Below, piece by piece: positions 1-5,403 of a stretch of 7,551 nucleotides of DNA. The stretch is taken from assembly GCA_045639045.1 (NCBI GenBank), contig JAZUCI010000076.1, positions 1-7,551 of the forward strand. Direction: 5' to 3'. This stretch comes from SIG402 sp045639045. Lineage in GTDB: Bacteria > Bacillota > Clostridia > Christensenellales > Borkfalkiaceae. Below the pieces are notes generated by a model that worked only from the letters and a program-made list of their open reading frames with translations, had not been told where the DNA came from and made no database searches. Within the stretch, counting starts at the first letter, position 1. Each line of letters opens with the position of its first letter. The translations under genes and the position numbers were made by a program.

Positions 1-1
1 C

Positions 2-73
2 TTTACGAATATCGGCAAAGTTATGATTCGCGGCACGGAAATGCTAGCCTATGAAAAAGATTTAACGGAATAA
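2..73 (+). CDS. C-terminal end of an unrecognised + strand gene (partial)
   Basis: Only the last 23 codons and the TAA stop (71-73) lie in the window; the rest is beyond the left edge. The visible C-terminus contains KVMIRGTEMLAYEKDL and is mildly charged, with no motif I can assign to a family. Support for a real coding end is mainly contextual: the frame is open to the window edge, it stops about 50 nt before a strong + strand intrinsic terminator (124-166), and it is convergent with ppdK, which has its own terminator on the other strand. The function is unknown. Confidence 0.5.
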   Translation, partial: FTNIGKVMIRGTEMLAYEKDLTE

Positions 74-123
74 CTCCCCTTTACCCATGCAAACAACGCT
101 TACCGAAACGTTTTAAGTAAGTC

Positions 124-166
124 AACACCCCCGCCTATGGCAAATGCCACGGGCGGGGGTGTTTTT
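124..166 (+). terminator. Intrinsic terminator of the left-edge + strand gene
   Basis: A perfect 12-bp GC-rich stem pairs 124-135 (AACACCCCCGCC) with 152-163 (GGCGGGGGTGTT). The apical region carries a further small hairpin (GGCA/TGCC type, 139-148). The right arm runs straight into a T tract ending at 166. On the opposite strand no U tract follows the stem, so it should act on + strand transcription. Confidence 0.9.
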
Positions 167-220
167 GCGAATTTCTTTACGAAACCCACCGTTTTTCATA
201 CTACGCGTGCGCGCCTTAAT

Positions 221-252
221 AAAAATAAGCCTTCGAAAACCGAAGGCTTATT
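221..252 (-). terminator. Intrinsic terminator of ppdK
   Basis: A perfect 12-bp stem pairs 241-252 with 224-235 (AATAAGCCTTCG and its complement) around a 5-nt loop (236-240). Read on the - strand the stem ends in a U-rich stretch (TTATTTTTATTAA). It begins about 30 nt after the ppdK stop codon. The AT-rich stem base and U-rich flanks could give some activity in the + direction too, but the placement fits ppdK. Confidence 0.85.
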
Positions 253-282
253 CTTAATTATCGTTAGATTATCTTTCTACGA

Positions 283-2913
283 TTAGTTCTTGGGGTTTTG
301 GATAGCAGCTTGCGCAGCAGCCAAACGTGCGATGGGCACACGGAAGGGAGAGCAAGATACGTAGTCCAAACCAAGCTTATGGCAGAATTCTACGGACGTG
401 GGATCACCACCGTGTTCACCGCAGATACCAATGTGTAAGTTGGTGTTTACGGGTCTACCAAGGGTGATAGCCATGTTCATAAGTTTGCCTACGCCGTTTT
501 GGTCCAACTTAGCAAAGGGATCGTTTTCGAAGATCTTTGCATCGTAGTAAGCGGAAAGGAACTTGCCTGCGTCGTCACGGCTGAAACCAAAGGTCATTTG
601 GGTTAAGTCGTTCGTACCGAAGCAGAAGAAGTCTGCGTTAGCAGCGATTTCGTCTGCGGTTAAGCAAGCGCGAGGAATTTCGATCATGGTACCAACTTCG
701 TAAGCGAGCTTAACGCCAGCAGCGGCAAGTTCAGCTTCCGCAGTTTCTACAACCACTTTCTTAACGTACTTCAATTCCTTAACGTCGCCAACCAAGGGAA
801 TCATGATTTCGGGCTTAACAGTCCAATCAGCATGGTTCTTTTGGGTGTTGATAGCCGCGCGGATAACAGCAGCGGTTTGCATCTTAGCGATTTCAGGATA
901 GGTAACAGCCAAACGGCAACCACGGTGACCCATCATGGGGTTGAATTCGTGCAAGGAAGCGATGATAGCCTTGATGTCTTCAACGGTCTTGCCTTGTGCG
1001 TTTGCCAAAAGGGCAATATCTTCTTCGGTGGTGGGTACGAATTCGTGAAGAGGAGGATCTAAGAAGCGGATGCAAACGGGGGTGCCTTCCAACGCTTCGT
1101 ACAATTTTTCAAAGTCGCTTTGTTGGTAGGGAAGAATTTTAGCAAGAGCTGCTTCTCTTTCTTCAGCGGTGTCCGCGCAGATCATTTCTCTGAACGCAGC
1201 AATTCTGTCTGCTTCAAAGAACATGTGTTCGGTACGGCAAAGGCCGATACCTTCAGCACCAAGTTCACGTGCCTTTCTAGCATCCGTGGGGGTATCAGCG
1301 TTGGTTCTTACTTTCAAGGTTCTGTACTTATCAGCCCAAGCCATGATGGTGCCGAAGTTACCCGAAATTTCAGCGTCTACGGTGGGGATTACGCCGTCGT
1401 AGATAGCGCCGGTAGAACCGTCGATAGAGATGTAGTCCCCTTCAACGAAGGTTTTGCCAGCCAAGGTGAACTTCTTGTTTTCTTCGTCCATAGCGATTTC
1501 GCCACAGCCGGATACGCAGCACTTACCCATACCGCGCGCAACTACTGCCGCGTGGGAGGTCATACCACCACGAACGGTAAGAATACCTTGCGCAGCCTTC
1601 ATACCCGTAATATCTTCGGGGGAAGTTTCCAAACGAACAAGAACTACCTTTTTACCTGCGTTGTTCCAAGCTTCTGCATCTTCAGCAGAGAAAACAACTT
1701 GACCGCAAGCAGCCCCGGGGGATGCGCCAAGACCGCGGCCCATGGGCTTCGCTGCCTTAATAGCCTTTGCATCGAATTGGGGGTGAAGAAGGGTATCCAA
1801 GTTTCTGGGGTCGATCATAAGAACTGCTTCTTGTTCGGTCTTATGGCCTTCCTTTACAAGGTCAACTGCGATTTGCAAAGCAGCTTGCGCGGTTCTTTTA
1901 CCGTTTCTGGTTTGCAACATGTACAGTTTTTCGTTTTCAATGGTAAATTCCATATCTTGCATATCGTGGTAGTGATTTTCCAAGATTTCGCATACTTTCT
2001 TGAATTGTTCGAAAGCTGCGGGGAATTTGTTAGCCATTTCAGCGATAGGCATGGGCGTACGTACGCCTGCTACTACGTCTTCGCCTTGCGCGTTGGTAAG
2101 GAATTCACCCATCAGCTTCTTTTCGCCCGTTGCGGGATCGCGGGTGAACGCTACGCCCGTACCGCAATCGTCGCCCATGTTACCGAACGCCATTGCTTGT
2201 ACGTTAACAGCGGTACCCCAGCTGTAAGGAATATCGTTATCGCGGCGGTATACGTTAGCGCGGGGGTTATCCCAGCTGCGGAATACTGCTTTAACAGCGC
2301 CCATCAACTGTTCTTTGGGATCAGCGGGGAAATCCGCGCCGATTTTTGCTTTATATTCTGCTTTGAATTGGTTTGCAAGTTCTTTTAAGTCGTCAGCGGT
2401 AAGTTCAACGTCCAACTTAACGCCCTTTTCTTCCTTCATCTTGTCAATCAATTCTTCGAAGTATTTTTTACCTACTTCCATTACTACGTCCGAATACATT
2501 TGGATGAATCTTCTGTAGCAGTCGTACGCCCAACGAGCGTTACCCGACTTTTTAGCCATAACTTCAACAACTTGTTCGTTTAAGCCAAGGTTCAAAATGG
2601 TATCCATCATACCGGGCATGGAAGCGCGTGCACCCGAACGAACGGATACCAAAAGGGGGTTTTCCAAATCGCCGAACTTTTTGCCGGTGATTGCTTCCAT
2701 CTTAACGATGTATTCCATAATTTGTGCTTGGATTTCGTCGTTAATGCGTCTACCGTCTTCGTAGTACTGGGTGCAGGCTTCGGTAGAGATAGTGAAGCCT
2801 TGGGGTACGGGAAGACCGATTTTCGTCATTTCCGCGAGGTTTGCGCCTTTTCCGCCAAGGAGTTCGCGCATGGACGCGTCGCCTTCAGAGAAAAGATAAA
2901 CGTACTTTTTCAT
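283..2913 (-). CDS. ppdK: Pyruvate, phosphate dikinase
   Basis: PPDK interconverts ATP + pyruvate + phosphate and AMP + PEP + diphosphate in the cytoplasm, linking glycolysis and gluconeogenesis; in many anaerobes it acts as a PPi-linked glycolytic enzyme. The protein is 876 residues, the usual full length. The N-terminal ATP-grasp part (about 1-340) has GGKGANLAEM at 20-29, R92 and E322/R336 at positions expected for nucleotide binding. The swivelling phosphohistidine domain (about 390-510) has GGMTSHAAVVARGMG, with catalytic H454 and T452, the residue modified by the PDRP regulator in characterised PPDKs. The C-terminal PEP/pyruvate barrel (about 530-875) keeps R560, R616, E745, N768-D769 and the catalytic C831 in GICGEHGGDP. 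The ATG has an AGGAGG (2921-2926) 7 nt upstream. The gene has its own promoter and terminator. It appears to favour GCT, GGT and CGT codons, suggesting high expression. No PDRP gene lies beside it in this window. Confidence 0.98.
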   Translation of the reverse strand: MKKYVYLFSEGDASMRELLGGKGANLAEMTKIGLPVPQGFTISTEACTQYYEDGRRINDEIQAQIMEYIVKMEAITGKKFGDLENPLLVSVRSGARASMPGMMDTILNLGLNEQVVEVMAKKSGNARWAYDCYRRFIQMYSDVVMEVGKKYFEELIDKMKEEKGVKLDVELTADDLKELANQFKAEYKAKIGADFPADPKEQLMGAVKAVFRSWDNPRANVYRRDNDIPYSWGTAVNVQAMAFGNMGDDCGTGVAFTRDPATGEKKLMGEFLTNAQGEDVVAGVRTPMPIAEMANKFPAAFEQFKKVCEILENHYHDMQDMEFTIENEKLYMLQTRNGKRTAQAALQIAVDLVKEGHKTEQEAVLMIDPRNLDTLLHPQFDAKAIKAAKPMGRGLGASPGAACGQVVFSAEDAEAWNNAGKKVVLVRLETSPEDITGMKAAQGILTVRGGMTSHAAVVARGMGKCCVSGCGEIAMDEENKKFTLAGKTFVEGDYISIDGSTGAIYDGVIPTVDAEISGNFGTIMAWADKYRTLKVRTNADTPTDARKARELGAEGIGLCRTEHMFFEADRIAAFREMICADTAEEREAALAKILPYQQSDFEKLYEALEGTPVCIRFLDPPLHEFVPTTEEDIALLANAQGKTVEDIKAIIASLHEFNPMMGHRGCRLAVTYPEIAKMQTAAVIRAAINTQKNHADWTVKPEIMIPLVGDVKELKYVKKVVVETAEAELAAAGVKLAYEVGTMIEIPRACLTADEIAANADFFCFGTNDLTQMTFGFSRDDAGKFLSAYYDAKIFENDPFAKLDQNGVGKLMNMAITLGRPVNTNLHIGICGEHGGDPTSVEFCHKLGLDYVSCSPFRVPIARLAAAQAAIQNPKN

Positions 2914-2920
2914 ATAAAAT

Positions 2921-2926
2921 CCTCCT
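2921..2926 (-). promoter_or_regulatory. Shine-Dalgarno site of ppdK
   Basis: A consensus AGGAGG on the - strand lies 7 nt before the ATG at 2911-2913. It fixes the start codon and is the strongest ribosome binding site among the genes here, in keeping with a highly expressed enzyme. Confidence 0.9.
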
Positions 2927-2953
2927 GATTGATTTCATAATTCACTATCCGTA

Positions 2954-2982
2954 ATCTTATCACATTTCGCCGTATTTTTCAA
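2954..2982 (-). promoter_or_regulatory. Sigma-A-type promoter of ppdK
   Basis: On the - strand a -35 box TTGAAA (2977-2982) is separated by exactly 17 bp from a -10 box TAAGAT (2954-2959). A TGA triplet directly before the -10 box gives an extended -10 (TGN) element. Initiation would be expected near 2946-2948, leaving a short untranslated leader of about 35 nt that is too small for a riboswitch. The T-rich upstream DNA on the + strand (A tracts on the transcribed side, about 3001-3040) could act as an UP-like element; that is inference. I saw no convincing catabolite (cre) or Rex operator. Confidence 0.75.
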
Positions 2983-3042
2983 GTGTTTACAAGCAGTTTT
3001 TGGTTTTTTTCGTAAATTTTCCCTTTTTCTTTTCATTTTTTG

Positions 3043-3072
3043 AAAGGGGAAGGAAGATTTTCCCCTTTTTTT
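3043..3072 (+). terminator. Terminator-like hairpin without an obvious + strand gene
   Basis: A 9-bp stem pairs AAAGGGGAA (3043-3051) with TTCCCCTTT (3060-3068) around an 8-nt loop, and the right arm runs into a T tract ending at 3072. This is intrinsic-terminator geometry on the + strand, but the only sequence upstream on that strand is the ppdK leader and the antisense of ppdK. On the - strand the stem is not followed by a U tract. It may end antisense transcription or may simply be a chance structure in low-complexity DNA. Confidence 0.4.
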
Positions 3073-3075
3073 AAT

Positions 3076-3110
3076 AAAAAAAGAACCCCTTGCAAAAGCA
3101 AAAGGCCCTT
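3076..3110 (-). terminator. Intrinsic terminator at the end of the phoH-recO operon
   Basis: Read on the - strand, 3098-3110 (AAGGGCCTTTTGC) can pair over 13 positions, including several G-U pairs, with 3081-3093 (GCAAGGGGTTCTT) across a TTTT loop (3094-3097). A run of seven U residues (3076-3082) overlaps the stem base and follows it. It starts 3 nt after the recO stop codon and separates the operon from the ppdK promoter. Confidence 0.85.
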
Positions 3111-3113
3111 AAG

Positions 3114-3881
3114 TTATTCAGTTTTTTCCCTTTCTTCCTTTTGCGGAGCAAGAAACAGGGTAAAATATTCGTTTAAGGCAGGCAAGCTAACGCCCGTGCG
3201 TTCCATAAAATCATCCGCCAAAAGCCGTAGCGCGCCACGGGCGGATTCTACGCTGCAACGCATCCCCACCAAGTGATGTACCGAAGCGTTTTCCACCGCG
3301 CATAAAAGGGCGAACACTTCCTCCTTTAACTGCACCGCGCTTGCCTTTGCGTGGGCTTTGCAAAAGCAACCCCCTTCCGCAAGCGAAAAATAGGCGGTTT
3401 CTAACTTTTGCTTACAAACGGCGCAATGGCTAAACCCAACGCCCCACCCTTCGCGAAGAAGCAGTTGGGATAAAAAGTGGGTAAGCATCAGTTTGGCGTC
3501 CGTTTTTTCGTACACCATCGCCCCAAGCGTATGCCCGAAATTAGTAAACAAGGGAATATCCTGCTGTTTTTCTTGCAACGTTTCCATTAAGGCTTGCGCC
3601 ATAACCGAAACGGCGTAAAACTTTTCTACGTCCGCCGTTAACGGAAAAAACGCGTCGATCGCTTGCGCCCCCGTTACGGTATAATACCCGCCCTTTTCCG
3701 CCATTACGAATTCAATTAGCGAAAAGGGTTGGCAAGCAAACTTAAACTTGGCTTTTGCCTTTTTTACCCCCCGCAACGCGGCGGTCAGTTTTCCGTATTC
3801 CAGCGAAAACAAGGTAAGCAGCTTGTCGTTTTCCTTATAATCCGTAGCGCGCAGCACGTACGCACGCGTTTTGATTTCCAT
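3114..3881 (-). CDS. recO: DNA repair protein RecO
   Basis: RecO is the cytoplasmic recombination mediator of the RecFOR pathway: it binds DNA, anneals strands and helps RecR load RecA onto SSB-covered single strands. The 255-residue length is typical. The N-terminal OB-fold begins with IKTRAYVLRATDYKENDKLL (3-22), a characteristic RecO opening, and continues through GVKKAKAKFKFACQPFSLIEF. The helical C-terminal part carries a four-cysteine zinc site, CAVC at 153-156 and CFC at 172-174, as in many Bacillota RecO proteins. The ATG start is preceded by AAGGAA, which overlaps the stop codon of the small upstream gene; the gap is 10 nt, so coupled translation is likely. It is the last gene of the operon, with a terminator immediately after the stop. 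Confidence 0.95.
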   Translation of the reverse strand: MEIKTRAYVLRATDYKENDKLLTLFSLEYGKLTAALRGVKKAKAKFKFACQPFSLIEFVMAEKGGYYTVTGAQAIDAFFPLTADVEKFYAVSVMAQALMETLQEKQQDIPLFTNFGHTLGAMVYEKTDAKLMLTHFLSQLLLREGWGVGFSHCAVCKQKLETAYFSLAEGGCFCKAHAKASAVQLKEEVFALLCAVENASVHHLVGMRCSVESARGALRLLADDFMERTGVSLPALNEYFTLFLAPQKEEREKTE

Positions 3882-3891
3882 CCGTTTTTCC

Positions 3892-4005
3892 TTATCGTTT
3901 GGTTAGTTCGTTATCGCGTAGCGAAACGTACAAATCGTAATACGCGGGGTCCCCCGTTTTTGCAAACATCTTCCAAGCGGCGTCCCGCGCTTTTTCGTTA
4001 TCCAT
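3892..4005 (-). CDS. yqzL: YqzL-like small protein
   Basis: A 37-residue ORF sits between era and recO, exactly where Bacillota carry the YqzL micro-protein. It begins MDNEKARDAAWKMF, followed by AKTGDPAYYDLYVSLRD and ending in ELTKR. The pattern of a tryptophan, then Phe a few residues later, then TG and a following tyrosine-rich helix (W11, F14, TG at 17-18, Y22-Y23) matches what I know of the YqzL family (W-x-x-F-x-x-TG). The function is unknown; it is likely a soluble cytoplasmic protein, as no signal peptide or membrane segment is visible. The start is set by a purine-rich ribosome binding site upstream. Its TAA merges with the recO ribosome binding site. The name rests on motif plus position, not on a search. 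Confidence 0.82.
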   Translation of the reverse strand: MDNEKARDAAWKMFAKTGDPAYYDLYVSLRDNELTKR

Positions 4006-4010
4006 ACGCA

Positions 4011-4020
4011 CCTTCCCCCT
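4011..4020 (-). promoter_or_regulatory. Ribosome binding site of the yqzL-like gene
   Basis: The - strand reads AGGGGGAAGG, ending 5 nt before the ATG at 4003-4005. It supports translation of a gene only 37 codons long and argues against the in-frame GTG at 4009-4011, which would overlap this site. Confidence 0.7.
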
Positions 4021-4057
4021 TTTTAGAAAGTATGCGAAGGGCAGTAAAAATTATGCT

Positions 4058-4945
4058 CTATTTTTTGCGAACTTCGTAACCGAAATCCTTAATTAAACCG
4101 TCGCGGTCCCGCCAATTTTCCTTAACCACCACGTAGGCTTTTAGGAATACTTTGCCACCCAAAAAACTTTCCATACTCTGGCGCGCGTGCGAAAGGGTTT
4201 CTTTCAGCGCCCCCCCCTGCTTACCGATGATGATGGCTTTATGGTTTTGCTTTTCGCAAACGATATCCATATCAATTTGCCAAACGCCCCGTTCGTCCCT
4301 TTCAAAGCGGTTGGTTACGATGGCAACCCCGTGGGGAATTTCCTTTTCGTAACCCAAAAGGATTTTTTCGCGTAAAATTTCCGAACACATAAATTTTTCG
4401 GATTTATCCGAAAGCACGTCCTCGGGGAACAAAAACTCCCCTTCGGGAAGCATTTCCAAAATCACCGAAAGGAGTTCTTTTAGCCCGCGGTTTTTCCGCG
4501 CCGAAACGGGTACCACGGGGATATTTGCTTCTTCCGCTATGCGAACGATAACTTCGGGCAGCGCCTCCTTTTGCATAATATCCGTTTTTGTAATGGCAAC
4601 GGCGATGGGAAGCCCTAAATTTACGAAGCGGTTTAAGGTGTTTAACTCTTCTTCCTTTAAGCCCGCGTGCGCGTCGATGACGTACAAAATCGCGTCCACT
4701 TCACGGCTTGCCGTTTCGGTTTCCTTTTGCATATAAGAAGAAAGCAAACTGCTGGCTTTATACAGCCCCGGGGTATCCGTGAATACCACTTGATAATCCT
4801 TTTCGGTAAGCACCGCCAAAATGGTGTTACGGGTGGTTTGCGGCTTGGGGGAAACGATGGAAACCTTTTCCCCCACCATGGCGTTGATTAAGGTGGATTT
4901 GCCCGCGTTTGCCCTGCCGATTACGGCAATTTGTCCTGCTTTCAT
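4058..4945 (-). CDS. era: GTPase Era
   Basis: Era is an essential GTPase that binds the 3' end of 16S rRNA and helps mature the 30S subunit, partly at the membrane. The 295-residue protein has the full layout. GTPase domain: G1 GRANAGKST (10-18), the TTRNT switch region (37-41), G3 DTPG (57-60), G4 TKTD (119-122) and G5 SAR (148-150). It is followed by the C-terminal KH RNA-binding domain with GKQG at 241-244 and the family ending ENWRDRDGLIKDFGYEVRKK (276-295). Two departures from the common form are the Thr in place of Asn in NKxD and Ala residues in G1 where GRPNVGKS is usual. Thr at G4 also occurs in guanine-specific dynamins (TKLD), so function is probably kept. The start overlaps the ybeY stop (ATGA, 4942-4945), and the adjacency to ybeY matches joint roles in 16S rRNA processing. 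Confidence 0.97.
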   Translation of the reverse strand: MKAGQIAVIGRANAGKSTLINAMVGEKVSIVSPKPQTTRNTILAVLTEKDYQVVFTDTPGLYKASSLLSSYMQKETETASREVDAILYVIDAHAGLKEEELNTLNRFVNLGLPIAVAITKTDIMQKEALPEVIVRIAEEANIPVVPVSARKNRGLKELLSVILEMLPEGEFLFPEDVLSDKSEKFMCSEILREKILLGYEKEIPHGVAIVTNRFERDERGVWQIDMDIVCEKQNHKAIIIGKQGGALKETLSHARQSMESFLGGKVFLKAYVVVKENWRDRDGLIKDFGYEVRKK

Positions 4946-5403
4946 CTACTTAAATTCATCCTTGCCATAACGGCTTCTTCTTTTTCACGCATTACGCGTT
5001 TATCTTCTTCCTGTTCGTGGTCGTAGCCAAGCAAATGCAGTAATCCGTGGCATAGCAAATAGTTAATTTCCCGCTTTTTGGAATGCCCGAATTCCTTGGC
5101 TTGCTTTTTGCATTTTTTAAGGCAAAGGAGAAGGGATCCCAAAAACAAATTCCCTTCCCCGTCCCCATCCAAGGGATATGCTTCCACCGTGGGTAATTCC
5201 CCCGCGGTAAGGGATAGGGTGGGAAAACTTAAAATATCCGTTACCTTATCCACCCCGCGCGTTTCACGGTTGGTTTTACGAATTTTCCTAGGGGAAGTGA
5301 ATTCCAATTCCACCACGTACGATTCGCTAATCCCCATTTCCTTACAAAAAGCGGCAAGTAAGGGGGCGCAGTCTACTTTTTTACGGGTAAGAAGGGTTAT
5401 CAT
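4942..5403 (-). CDS. ybeY: Endoribonuclease YbeY (rRNA maturation factor)
   Basis: YbeY is a zinc-dependent RNase involved in 16S rRNA 3'-end maturation and ribosome quality control. The 153-residue length is typical. The signature metal site HGLLHLLGYDH gives ligands H119, H123 and H129 (H-x3-H-x5-H), and the conserved NRETRGVDKVTDILSFP segment (45-61) contains R49, equivalent to the conserved catalytic-site arginine. An oddity is the usual LGD motif before the central helix, which here reads LGS (88-90), so a normally conserved Asp is replaced by Ser. The ATG overlaps the stop of the upstream HD gene (ATGA, 5400-5403) and is preceded by a strong GGGGGAGG ribosome binding site. The stop in turn overlaps the era start. 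In Bacillus subtilis dgkA and cdd lie between ybeY and era; they are absent here. Confidence 0.95.
   Translation of the reverse strand: MITLLTRKKVDCAPLLAAFCKEMGISESYVVELEFTSPRKIRKTNRETRGVDKVTDILSFPTLSLTAGELPTVEAYPLDGDGEGNLFLGSLLLCLKKCKKQAKEFGHSKKREINYLLCHGLLHLLGYDHEQEEDKRVMREKEEAVMARMNLSR

Noticed and set aside
2..73. Resemblance of the KVMIRGTEM segment to an Sm2-type motif (IRG)
   Set aside because: The spacing of hydrophobic residues after IRG does not match the Sm2 pattern and only 23 residues are visible, so no family is claimed.
1120..2388. A 422-codon + strand open frame inside ppdK
   Set aside because: It lies wholly antisense to ppdK, whose translation matches a full-length enzyme with all catalytic residues. 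The + frame gives low-complexity Ser/Phe/Cys-rich protein with no recognisable motif, as expected from an antisense shadow of a codon-biased gene.
2914..3113. Possible riboswitch or T-box in the space before ppdK
   Set aside because: The promoter lies so close to the ATG that the transcribed leader is only about 35 nt; the rest of the interval is promoter DNA and terminator hairpins.
4006..4057. Possible terminator or promoter between era and the yqzL-like gene
   Set aside because: The 52-nt gap has no stable stem followed by a U tract and no convincing -35/-10 pair; it holds only the ribosome binding site of the small gene.
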